Source: Fulvivirga ulvae (GTDB lineage Bacteria > Bacteroidota > Bacteroidia > Cytophagales > Cyclobacteriaceae). Taken from it: 64,000 nucleotides of DNA. Position 1 is the first letter of the stretch, and every line of letters begins with the position of its first letter. A program made the translations under genes and the position numbers. This document shows, one piece after another, positions 44,426 to 52,218 of the stretch. The stretch is from NCBI RefSeq assembly GCF_021389975.1, contig NZ_CP089981.1, forward strand, positions 5,605,501-5,669,500, in the 5' to 3' direction. Below the pieces are notes generated by a model. It searched no databases. It was given only the letters and a program-made list of their open reading frames with translations, and was not told the origin of the DNA.

Positions 44426-44977
44426 TCATTGAATAAACTCAATATCAATTAACCCCTTCCCTCCTGCATAGTCTGTAGCACTACTATAAATGTAATGCTC
44501 AGGCTCGCTAACTACTCCTGATTCTACAGGATTATCATGAATATAATCCAGTTTTTGTTGCATGAGGTGGTTGGTGGATAGTTCAATGGGATGGTTGTCT
44601 TGTTGCCAGAACTGATAATTCTTGTTATTGTTATTTTTCTCTCCTGCAGCTTTAAATAACCATATCATCCAGTTTTTTCGACTTTCCCTTTCGTTACTTA
44701 TTATTGCCTCAATAATTCTTTTGGAAGTAAACTTTTTAAAATCCCTAAGAATATCTTCTTGTTTATAACCTTCTTCAGAAGAAATGATCAAATGAACATG
44801 GTTGGTCATGATGCACCAACCATACAACTTTAAGCCTTTCTTTTTCTGGCAGTAAATCAGGCTCTCGATAAGTAGATCTTTGTAAAGATTTCGGGTAAAT
44901 ACATCAACCCATTCGACTACGGCAAAACTTATAAAATGTAGTCTGGACTGATCCCTTATTTTATATTTACTACTCAA
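44426..44977 (-). CDS. REP-associated tyrosine transposase (RAYT, IS200-like Y1 family)
   Basis: A 183-residue protein. The HUH metal motif is TNHVHLI (about residues 58-64), the Y1 transposase hallmark. The expected Tyr nucleophile region is DYIHDNPVESG near residue 145, followed by YIYSSATDY, the typical RAYT end. The N-terminal RLHFISFAVVEW matches the family entry strand. The start is a TTG at 44977; an in-frame TAA lies two codons upstream and the next Met is past the entry strand. REP palindromes sit 17 bp before the start and 41 bp after the stop. It probably nicks or copies these palindromes rather than transposing as a classic IS (known for the family). Confidence 0.88.
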   Translation of the reverse strand: MSSKYKIRDQSRLHFISFAVVEWVDVFTRNLYKDLLIESLIYCQKKKGLKLYGWCIMTNHVHLIISSEEGYKQEDILRDFKKFTSKRIIEAIISNERESRKNWMIWLFKAAGEKNNNNKNYQFWQQDNHPIELSTNHLMQQKLDYIHDNPVESGVVSEPEHYIYSSATDYAGGKGLIDIEFIQ

Positions 44978-44993
44978 TTTTTATTAGAACCCT

Positions 44994-45016
44994 GGCGCAA
45001 GTTTGCAACTTGTGCC
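44994..45016 (+). repeat. REP palindrome, copy 2 (upstream side of the transposase)
   Basis: A 23-base copy identical to copy 1, in the same orientation, 17 bp before the RAYT start codon. The two copies bracket the gene exactly. Confidence 0.85.
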
Positions 45017-45109
45017 GCCATTTTAAACTATACTTTTTTTACAATTACTACCATCTTTACTTTTTACAACCTCTGCCCATATTGCCGAGTCACAGACTCT
45101 CGTTTTCAT

Positions 45110-45148
45110 GCTTTAAGCACAAGTCTAAAACAGACTTGCGCTAGGTGG
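45110..45148 (-). repeat. REP-like palindrome variant, copy 3
   Basis: A 39-base element, identical over its length to copy 4 at 45461-45499. On the minus strand its core reads GCGCAAGT...ACTTGTGC with an enlarged loop, so it is the same palindrome family in the opposite orientation to copies 1 and 2. Confidence 0.8.
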
Positions 45149-45206
45149 GGTAAATTTGTTTCAATACTATCTTTTTTAATTGAGGTTAGTAGTTTACCAT
45201 CATCGG

Positions 45207-45413
45207 TCATTTTAAAAAATATTTTTTTCGGTTCCCCTCAACTTTTATAAAGTTTAACTCATTCAAGCATACTTGATAATTCTCTTCAAGTAAAAAATTT
45301 TGAAGAATGTAGGATAATTGCAAAAAACCTTCTTCAGAACCTTGAAATAATAAATTAGGGCCTGGCAAATCACATACTTCACTTTCGGTAAAATCAATAT
45401 TTAAACTATTCAT
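45207..45413 (-). CDS. small hypothetical protein in the accessory region
   Basis: A 68-residue frame with a clear ATG. It is acidic at the N-terminus and Lys-rich at the C-terminus (KVEGNRKKYFLK), with FLQLSYILQNFLLEENYQVCLNELN in the middle (in part: SYILQNFLLEEN) predicted helical. No family is recognised. It lies between two identical REP variants (copies 3 and 4), in AT-rich sequence downstream of the Rhs-type cassette. An immunity or accessory role is only a guess from position. The gene may have been carried with the repeats. Confidence 0.45.
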   Translation of the reverse strand: MNSLNIDFTESEVCDLPGPNLLFQGSEEGFLQLSYILQNFLLEENYQVCLNELNFIKVEGNRKKYFLK

Positions 45414-45460
45414 AGATTAACTTTTTGATCATCAGGAATGGAATCCCACAATTCCTTAAC

Positions 45461-45499
45461 GCTTTAAGCACAAGTCTAAAACAGACTTGCGCTAGGTGG
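45461..45499 (-). repeat. REP-like palindrome variant, copy 4
   Basis: Identical 39-base copy of copy 3, five bases before the stop of the membrane-protein gene at 45505. Copies 3 and 4 bracket the 68-residue gene. Confidence 0.8.
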
Positions 45500-45504
45500 T
45501 GGGC

Positions 45505-45945
45505 CTATCCATAAGGCCAATAACCACCTCCTTGCTTCAAAATCCATTCTTTATTCCTTATGGTTAATAACAAAGAAATTAAAAAAAATAAAAACATACA
45601 GCTTGTAAGTAAAACGCTTTCGTAAATACCAATAAATGAAATTATTTTGATACTGTTTCCATAAACTTTAAGATTTACCGAGTCACCTACCCTTAAATTT
45701 TGGTTACCGATTTCTATTGTTACTATGCTGTCTACTCCAGTAATGAGTACATCAGCTTTTTTAATTTCTATATCTGGCGTCTTCTTCGTATTAATATCAA
45801 CGATAGTTCCTTGTTCTTCTTTTCCTTCGGACAGAAATTTAGTTATCTCTATTGATTCAGATATTAAATAGCCTAATAGAACAATGGTGCCTATGGAGAA
45901 TATCAATATACAGAACCAATAAAGTAAATAATTTTTTTCGTTCAT
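45505..45945 (-). CDS. two-helix membrane protein, candidate immunity partner of the Rhs-type protein
   Basis: A 146-residue protein from the ATG at 45945, which overlaps the upstream Rhs-type stop by one base (TGATG), so it is translationally coupled. A membrane helix near residues 9-29 (YWFCILIFSIGTIVLLGYLI) is followed by a soluble beta-rich segment (about 30-105). A second helix is near 108-130 (VLLTSCMFLFFLISLLL). The extracytoplasmic part resembles the DUF3592-type layout, with a GTIVDI strand. Immunity proteins of polymorphic toxins are encoded right after the toxin tip, and many are membrane proteins. The role is inference from position only. Confidence 0.6.
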   Translation of the reverse strand: MNEKNYLLYWFCILIFSIGTIVLLGYLISESIEITKFLSEGKEEQGTIVDINTKKTPDIEIKKADVLITGVDSIVTIEIGNQNLRVGDSVNLKVYGNSIKIISFIGIYESVLLTSCMFLFFLISLLLTIRNKEWILKQGGGYWPYG

Positions 45946-47642
45946 CAATTTCCTATTTTAATTTCCCTAGTTCTCTTTCTAATTAAAACCTTATTCTCTG
46001 TCCCACCAGCTACATCATACTTTTTTCCGATATCTAAACCAAAAGAAAGTTTTGTGGTTCCTTTGCTATCTCGAGTTAATTTAAATAACCTAGTATTCAC
46101 AAATACTTTTGCTTTCGCTGATGTTCCCCCTCGAGAGGCGTCTTTACCATCTTCAAAGGTTTCGGAGGAAAATTCCAGAAAGAACTCTGCTTTTAATTTA
46201 AACTTCCCAGGGTCTTCTGTCAATGTAGTGGTATTAATATCAGCCTTTCCAGAAATTTCTGCAAATAACCCAGCAGTCGATTCACCTGTACTATAAGCAC
46301 CTGTTTTAATACCAGCATTTGCTTGAGGTGTACCCGCTGTAACTTCAACCCCAAAATTCACCTGCTTTGTGTTTTCTTTAAAGTTCTGTAAAGGTGTACC
46401 AATTTTATCCTTCACTGCTCCCCCAACTTTATTTAGGAAAATTTCATAATTTTCCAATGGAGATTTTTCAGGCGTAATTAGAACCCCACCGATTGTCTTT
46501 ATCCCTACATAATTGAATCCTCCGTCCACCAATATTATCAATCCATCCGCATCGGTTCCTCCATTATTTTTAAATGCTTCAAATGCCTGAGGGTAATTTT
46601 TTCTTTGCCATTCTATATCATCACTTGTAAGGGCCCTATCCATATCAACCTCTGAATAACCACTGCCATCATTTAGCTGTTGAGCTGTAGCAGTAAAGGA
46701 TTCTAAACCATCCAAATCCACGGCTGCTATGGGTGTATTACTTGCGTACTGATAAGGCGTCAACATAGGATAGCTTTTTGTCAACGGATCCACACTCAAA
46801 AACTTCCCAATAGCCGGGTTATAGATCCTAAAGCCATAATCATAATTATTAAGCCCTCCACCAGCCACCATCATTTCCTCACGGCTGATTTCCAGTGGGT
46901 TAGTATCATCAGCCAATGCTGCAATGTCTGCTGCGGAGAATACCCTGTCAAAAATACCTACCTCATCAATGGCTCCTTTGAAGAACTTTGAGTCTACTCC
47001 ACTAGCCACATGCCAGCCAATAGTAAGATCAGCAGTGTTAGCATAAGGAAAGTTTACGACATCATCTCTGTATTTCGTAACATTGACATCTTCCTGTCCA
47101 TCAATATAGAGCTTCAATTCGTTGTCTGCAAAAGTGAAGGCTACATGGTGCCATTGATCATCAAAGACCGGAATAGATGAATAGTAAAGTTTAAGTTTTG
47201 AACTATTGGCTACCTGAGATACAACTACCTGTAATCGGTCAGTAGGCCCAGTCGTTGGAGAACTCATCAACCACCCTCTTTGGTTTGTACTTCCTCCACC
47301 ATTTTTACCAACTATCACTCCTGCTTCAGCATTTTGCGCCGGTGCCTTTATCCATGCTGATACGGTAAGGTCTTCACTGTATAACAGTTCATTATGGTTG
47401 ACCGTCACTTTATCATCAACGCCGTCAAACAGCAGTGCTTTGCCTTCATTGCTATTTCTGTCTGTTGTGGCGGTTGCTCCTCCTTCCAGATAGCCTTTGA
47501 GGGCGTTGGGTGCCTTGTCTTCTGCATCTTCGTCTAACGGATAATAGGCTGGGTCGGCTCGTGGCAATTTGCTCATTGGTCCATTCGCTATTTTGGTCTT
47601 TTTCCTTGCCCTTGAAGCCTTCATCTTCCACAAGATGCTCAT
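45945..47642 (-). CDS. LamG + Rhs-core protein with an unrecognised C-terminal tip (reduced polymorphic-toxin-like)
   Basis: A 565-residue protein. A LamG/concanavalin-like domain spans about 35-235 (YYPLDEDAEDKAPN, LLFDGVDDKVTV, DQWHHVAFTFADNELKLYIDG shown in part as WHHVAFTFADN). The Rhs core motif lies at about 258-308 (YDYGFRIYNPAIGKFLSVDP, then YQYASNTP and DLDGLE). After the conserved D-L-D-G-L-E cut point comes a 257-residue variable tail rich in beta strands (KADINTTTLTE, FKLKAEFFLEFSSE). The long YD-repeat shell of normal Rhs proteins and a signal peptide are missing, so it looks like a 3' fragment or displaced cassette. No known toxin motif was recognised. It is coupled to the membrane protein at 45505. 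Confidence 0.8.
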   Translation of the reverse strand: MSILWKMKASRARKKTKIANGPMSKLPRADPAYYPLDEDAEDKAPNALKGYLEGGATATTDRNSNEGKALLFDGVDDKVTVNHNELLYSEDLTVSAWIKAPAQNAEAGVIVGKNGGGSTNQRGWLMSSPTTGPTDRLQVVVSQVANSSKLKLYYSSIPVFDDQWHHVAFTFADNELKLYIDGQEDVNVTKYRDDVVNFPYANTADLTIGWHVASGVDSKFFKGAIDEVGIFDRVFSAADIAALADDTNPLEISREEMMVAGGGLNNYDYGFRIYNPAIGKFLSVDPLTKSYPMLTPYQYASNTPIAAVDLDGLESFTATAQQLNDGSGYSEVDMDRALTSDDIEWQRKNYPQAFEAFKNNGGTDADGLIILVDGGFNYVGIKTIGGVLITPEKSPLENYEIFLNKVGGAVKDKIGTPLQNFKENTKQVNFGVEVTAGTPQANAGIKTGAYSTGESTAGLFAEISGKADINTTTLTEDPGKFKLKAEFFLEFSSETFEDGKDASRGGTSAKAKVFVNTRLFKLTRDSKGTTKLSFGLDIGKKYDVAGGTENKVLIRKRTREIKIGN

Positions 47643-47746
47643 TGGAGAAAGCTTAATTTAGACTCTATCTGGCCTTGCCAACTAAAACGCTGCATTATCA
47701 GGACATAAAAATACAGCTTTCAAGCAGCATCCAATCTTTATCTAGC

Positions 47747-48055
47747 TCAACTTCCTGTCTTCCTCTGCCCATCCGGTTTCTTCTTGGGCTTGGCTTTTTG
47801 CATAGGGAGTTTACCGGGGATGTCCATGTGTGCGTTGCTACTGATTTTGTCGAGTAGTTCGGCTAATTGGCGGTGCAGTTTTTGGCCTTCGGCATCAAGG
47901 GTACCTTTACGCTCCATAGCGTCAAAATAGTTAAAGGCTTGCTTTAGAAGAGTGAGCACCTCTCCTTCTTGCTTTTCTGCCTCGACTTGCTGGTTGATGG
48001 CATCGCGGAGTTTACTAAAATGTCCTTGTAGGATTAATTCTGCAGTTGAGTCCAT
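47747..48055 (-). CDS. small helical protein at the end of the NHEJ operon
   Basis: A 102-residue soluble protein, all helical (EVLTLLKQAFNYFDAMERKG, KLHRQLAELLDKI), with a Lys/Pro-rich basic tail (KAKPKKKPDGQRKTG). It starts 13 bp after the TPR gene stop, so it is the last gene of the ligD-ku-TPR unit. The basic tail could contact DNA. No family is recognised. Confidence 0.65.
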   Translation of the reverse strand: MDSTAELILQGHFSKLRDAINQQVEAEKQEGEVLTLLKQAFNYFDAMERKGTLDAEGQKLHRQLAELLDKISSNAHMDIPGKLPMQKAKPKKKPDGQRKTGS

Positions 48056-48068
48056 AATCTGTGGGGTT

Positions 48069-48692
48069 TTACTGTGCTTTTGATTTCATTGATCGCTGTA
48101 AGCTGTTGATGAGTTTTTCTACGTTTTCCTGCTCTGTGTCAGGGGCCAGCTCTTTATACTTGGTCAGTACTCTGACTGCGTCCTTAAAATCTTTTTGCAT
48201 GGCCATCACGAGGCCAAGATTATAATAGGAGCTTTCGAAGTCGGGTTCTATTTCTATGGAGATTTCATAGTGGAGCTTGGCCAGGTTCAGTTCTCCTACT
48301 TCGGAGTAAACATTGGCCAGATTATAATGCGCTTCAAAGTGCCTGGGGTCATGTTTAAGGCAGTTGGTAAGGCAATCTATAGCTTTTACATAGTTTTCCC
48401 TGGCAGACTCAAGTATGCCAAGGTTGCAATAGGCATCAGCCGCGCACTCGCCTGCTTTAATAGCTTTCCAGTAGTATTCAGCGGCTTGTTCACTATTTTC
48501 TTCATCCAGGTAAAGTGCCTGCTCAAAAGCGCTCTCATAACTTTGCATACTCACCACCCGCGCCTCACTCGGCGGCGTGGTAAACATATTGAGCTGGCCA
48601 AAATCTTCAAGGTTCACACCTTTACGTTTACGAACCTTTTTATAGCCGAGCTTTGCGCTGTTGTTGATCGGGAACTTAACTATTTTTGCCAC
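48069..48692 (-). CDS. TPR-repeat protein in the NHEJ operon
   Basis: A 207-residue protein starting at GTG (48692), 22 bp after the ku stop. Residues 1-30 are basic and conserved-looking (KLGYKKVRKRKGVNLEDFGQ). Residues 50-200 form about four TPR units, for example AADAYCNLGILESARENYVK, HFEAHYNLANVYSEVGELNL and FESSYYNLGLVMAMQKDFKD. TPR repeats mediate protein contacts. The basic N-terminus next to Ku and LigD suggests a DNA-repair accessory factor, but this is inference. Confidence 0.82.
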   Translation of the reverse strand: MAKIVKFPINNSAKLGYKKVRKRKGVNLEDFGQLNMFTTPPSEARVVSMQSYESAFEQALYLDEENSEQAAEYYWKAIKAGECAADAYCNLGILESARENYVKAIDCLTNCLKHDPRHFEAHYNLANVYSEVGELNLAKLHYEISIEIEPDFESSYYNLGLVMAMQKDFKDAVRVLTKYKELAPDTEQENVEKLINSLQRSMKSKAQ

Positions 48693-48714
48693 GTCCGGTA
48701 GTCTTTACTAATTA

Positions 48715-49578
48715 CTAACCCGCTTTCTGCCTTCTGGTTTTAGCCTGCTCTTTTCCCGCTGTTTTCTTTTCTTTCTTGCCAGTCGCCTTTTTCATAGGCT
48801 TCTTCTGCGATTTAGCCTGATCGATACTCTCTTTTAGTGCGGTCATTATATCTACCACTTCAGGCTCTTCTTCCGTATAAGATACAATCTCTTTGCCCTC
48901 TATTTTAGCATGGATCATATCTCTGAGCGCTTCATGATAATGATCCGTCATATCAATCTTATCAAAAGGCTTACTCATGGAGTCAACGAGCGTTTTCGCT
49001 AGTTTAAGTTGCTCATTATCCGCTTCTTTTACCTCATCTATTTTGGGTACATCTGACATATCTCTGATCTCTTTCGGGCTTCTGAGTTTATAAAGCATAA
49101 TGCCGTTGCCATAGGGTGTAAGCAGCACCATATTCTCTTTCTCTCTCAACACAACACGCCCCACTCCAACTTTACCAGATTGCTTCAGGGTTTGCATAAG
49201 CAGGGCATAGGTTTTTGCGGCAATATCACCATCTGGCCCTATGAAGTAAGGAGAGTCATATAATGTAGGATGAACCTCATCGGCATTCACAAACCCTTCT
49301 ATTTCAACAACTTTTGTACTTTTAAGCTTAATTTTCTCCAAATCTTCCGGGCCTATGATAACATACTGGCCTGGCTCATATTGGTAGCCTTTGATAATGT
49401 CATCGGCCTTCAAAACATCACCCGTAACCTTATCCTTTTTCTCATATTTTACGGGGTTCTTGGTTTCTTTTGACAGTTGGTTGAACCGAATGGTTTCTGT
49501 GGAGTCAATGGCTGTGTAGATCCTTATAGGAATAGTTACCAGACTAAAGCGAATATGTCCTTTCCAAATAGCTCTCAT
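48715..49578 (-). CDS. ku: bacterial Ku homodimeric DNA end-binding protein
   Basis: A 287-residue protein of the bacterial Ku family. The start MRAIWKGHIRFSLVTIPIRIY is shown in part: IWKGHIRFSLVTIPI. Further family motifs are YEKKDKVTGDVLKADDIIKGYQ (in part: DDIIKGYQYEPG), VEIEGFV, YYDSPYFIGPDG-type DSPYFIGPDGD, and the core strand GVGRVVLREKENMVLL. The last 45 residues are very Lys-rich (KKATGKKEKKTAGKEQAK), as in Ku forms that recruit LigD and bind DNA. It works with LigD in non-homologous end joining and lies 136 bp after the ligD stop. Confidence 0.96.
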   Translation of the reverse strand: MRAIWKGHIRFSLVTIPIRIYTAIDSTETIRFNQLSKETKNPVKYEKKDKVTGDVLKADDIIKGYQYEPGQYVIIGPEDLEKIKLKSTKVVEIEGFVNADEVHPTLYDSPYFIGPDGDIAAKTYALLMQTLKQSGKVGVGRVVLREKENMVLLTPYGNGIMLYKLRSPKEIRDMSDVPKIDEVKEADNEQLKLAKTLVDSMSKPFDKIDMTDHYHEALRDMIHAKIEGKEIVSYTEEEPEVVDIMTALKESIDQAKSQKKPMKKATGKKEKKTAGKEQAKTRRQKAG

Positions 49579-49714
49579 GGTATGAGGGGGTTAAGGTTCT
49601 GTTAAAATAACGAAAAGAGCGCTCTGATTGTTTATTAGCTGATGCAGCATTCTACATCAAGTAATAATATAAATATATGAATATAATGCGTTAATAGTCA
49701 ATATTATTAATAAT

Positions 49715-52036
49715 TCATTCCACCATATCGGGTCTTAATCTTAAAAAAACGGGCTCTCGGAAACTTCCATTTCCGGTAATCATGGAATACTCCACTTCAC
49801 AAGCCAATTTAGGCTCTACCCAGATGGTTCTAGCCTTATCTAACGGATCTTCATCCACTGGTTTATTGATCTCTTGCAGGCCGGAAAGATCTGAGAATAG
49901 TTCTTTTATCATTTTATCATTAAAACCCGTGCCCACTTTTCCCCGGTACACCAGTTTTCCATCCACATATTGTCCCAAATGCAAAGCTCCCAGGGCCCCT
50001 TCCCTGTCGCCTTTGCCCTCCGTGTAACCTATGATAAAGGCCTCAGCCGTTTGCTTTGGTTTCACTTTTACCCAGCTTGTACTCCTTTTACCTGGTATAT
50101 ACCTGCTGTTGCCATCCTTAGCCATTATCCCCTCCAATTGCATCTTTTTAGTTGCCTCAAAGAGCTCCTTCCCTTCTTTAACGGCTTCGCTTATCCTGTA
50201 AGGCATGTCCTTTCTCAAAGAATCCTGCAACCATTCACGGCGCCTGAGCAGGGGCTCGTTGATTAAAGATCTTCCGTCCAAATACAGGATGTCAAAGGCA
50301 TAGCAGTAAGCAGGGTACTTTTTAGAGCTTCTTTCTATTTCAGATGTCCCTGTTCGCTGCATTCTATGTATTACTGTTTTAAAATCAGGCTTACCTGCTT
50401 TATCAAAACAAACAATTTCAGCGTCAATTACAGCATTTGTAACTCTAAAGGCTTTATCAGCGACCATCAACTCCGGAAATTGCTTATTCAGGTTTTTATG
50501 GTTTCTGCTCCAGATATTGACCTCTCCTTCATTAATGATAATAATACTCCTTATTCCATCCCATTTAAGTTCGTAGATATATTCTTCACCCTCAGGTACC
50601 TTGTTAGATGTACTGGCCATCATTGGCTCGGGTGGTATATTAAGCCAGTTAATTTGAGGGGTGTCAACCCGCTCCAAAAGCCATTCCTTACCTTTCATTT
50701 GGTGCATGCGATATTCACCGCTGATCTGGGGACTATTAAGAGTAAAGTAAAAGCCGTCTTTTTTCTTTTTGCCTATTTCATAACGACCGTTAGCATAAAT
50801 CCACATTTTGCCACCACCATATTGCCCTTTGGGTATCTCCCCCTCAAAGGTGATGTATTCCAGCGGGTGGTCTTCTGTTTCCATAGCCAGTCTTTTGATC
50901 CCGGGCATAGAAGGCAAACCTTTGGGCACAGCCCATGATTTAAGTGTACCTCCTTCTTCCAGTCTAAGATCGTAATGCAGATGTGAGGCATGGTGGCGGT
51001 GTACCACAAAGCCGGTATCGTCCCCACCGCTGAAAAGGGCTTTGGGCTCAGGAGTCTTTGTGAAATCACGCTTTTTGCCATATTCCTTAAGCTGCTCTGG
51101 TGATTTATAGTGTTTATTTGTACCTAGCACCCTGCCTTTTGCCCCCTTCTTCCTCTTCGTATGTAATTCAACAGCATATGCTCCCATACCTTCCCAAGCA
51201 TCACCATATTCGCGTACACGTTCAAAAGCTGTTTTTATATTATATGCCTGCGAGCCTTCAATATCTTCAAGCTCTTCCCACGGCAAAGGCATAGAAACAG
51301 GAGCCCCCGGATAACCCCTCAGGCTATAAGGTGCCACTATGGTCTGACTACTCCTGTTGCGATAAATATCAATAAGGACTCTGCCCTTTCTGGTGTCTTT
51401 CTTTATATTCAGTGTAGCTTCCTTTTGCCTCTCCACAAAAGGTTGCGCAATATCCTTTGCTGCTTCAAAACATTCATCGAAAGTCCACTTTGCCTGTACC
51501 GGGGTTACTATATGTAAACCTTTTCCTCCGGTAGTCTTCACAAAACACTGATAATCAAATGATTCTATATGATCTTTTAAACTAAAGACCAAGGCTTTCA
51601 ATTTTTCAAAATCATATTCTTCGGGTGGATCGAGGTCATAAACGATATAGTCGGGGTGGTCGTGATGAGGGCGTTTGGCGTGCATTTGATGCAGCTCCAG
51701 GCAGGCCATATTGGCAAGCCATACCAGCGAGGCATCTTCGGTGGCCATAATGTAATCTTTCTTTTGCTCACTGCCCAGGGCCACGTACTCCAGCCAATCG
51801 GGAGCCCACTCCGGTCTGTTTTTTTGAAAAAACCGCTCACCATCAATTCCGTCCGGAAAACGGATCAGAGAAAGCGCACGACCCTTTATATGTGAAAGAA
51901 TGGTTGGCGCCACGGACAGGTAATACTGGATAACTTCAGCTTTCACGATATGGTCATCCGGGTACAATACCTTGGTAAGGTTTGACAGTTCTAACCTGCG
52001 TTTACCAATCTGAACAAATTGAGAATCACGCCCCAT
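49715..52036 (-). CDS. ligD: multifunctional DNA ligase D (POL-PE-LIG order)
   Basis: A 773-residue protein. The N-terminal primase/polymerase domain (about 12-285) has the metal-binding DLDPP (Asp134, Asp136) and KTTGGKGLHIV. The central 3'-phosphoesterase (about 322-455) has HRHHASHLHYDLRLE, with His354 and Asp356 as likely metal ligands. The C-terminal ATP-dependent ligase (about 470-770) has the nucleotidyl site ELKWDGIR, with Lys491 as the adenylated residue, followed by SRN, DAEIVCFD, EGIMAKD and WVKVKP motifs. The POL-PE-LIG order is like Mycobacterium and unlike Pseudomonas (LIG-PE-POL). All three active sites look intact. It repairs double-strand breaks together with Ku. Confidence 0.96.
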   Translation of the reverse strand: MGRDSQFVQIGKRRLELSNLTKVLYPDDHIVKAEVIQYYLSVAPTILSHIKGRALSLIRFPDGIDGERFFQKNRPEWAPDWLEYVALGSEQKKDYIMATEDASLVWLANMACLELHQMHAKRPHHDHPDYIVYDLDPPEEYDFEKLKALVFSLKDHIESFDYQCFVKTTGGKGLHIVTPVQAKWTFDECFEAAKDIAQPFVERQKEATLNIKKDTRKGRVLIDIYRNRSSQTIVAPYSLRGYPGAPVSMPLPWEELEDIEGSQAYNIKTAFERVREYGDAWEGMGAYAVELHTKRKKGAKGRVLGTNKHYKSPEQLKEYGKKRDFTKTPEPKALFSGGDDTGFVVHRHHASHLHYDLRLEEGGTLKSWAVPKGLPSMPGIKRLAMETEDHPLEYITFEGEIPKGQYGGGKMWIYANGRYEIGKKKKDGFYFTLNSPQISGEYRMHQMKGKEWLLERVDTPQINWLNIPPEPMMASTSNKVPEGEEYIYELKWDGIRSIIIINEGEVNIWSRNHKNLNKQFPELMVADKAFRVTNAVIDAEIVCFDKAGKPDFKTVIHRMQRTGTSEIERSSKKYPAYCYAFDILYLDGRSLINEPLLRRREWLQDSLRKDMPYRISEAVKEGKELFEATKKMQLEGIMAKDGNSRYIPGKRSTSWVKVKPKQTAEAFIIGYTEGKGDREGALGALHLGQYVDGKLVYRGKVGTGFNDKMIKELFSDLSGLQEINKPVDEDPLDKARTIWVEPKLACEVEYSMITGNGSFREPVFLRLRPDMVE

Positions 52037-52160
52037 GAATACAATTTAGTGTTTTCCAATGGTTTTTCTATGATTATAAGAAACAACAGCTTTATCCTGA
52101 CATTGTTGAATGTACCCATACGATCAGGGCCTTGAAAAAAATGATTATAATTTTGAAAAC

Positions 52161-52200
52161 AAAAGCGCCCGAATGAATATAATTCCGTTCGGGCGCTTTT
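52161..52200 (-). terminator. rho-independent terminator after the 1525-residue secreted protein gene
   Basis: Strong arms AAAAGCGCCCGAA and its complement, with a 14-base loop and A-run/T-run on both sides. It lies 19 bp past the stop at 52219 and may also act on the other strand. Confidence 0.88.
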
Positions 52201-52218
52201 ATAATTATAAACTGATCG

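Noticed and set aside
41948..45499. CRISPR array
   Set aside because: The repeats are palindromic, few and irregularly spaced, with no uniform spacers and no cas genes.
48195..48701. 168-codon plus-strand frame opposite the TPR gene
   Set aside because: The minus strand carries regular TPR repeats; the antisense frame is a codon-usage shadow.
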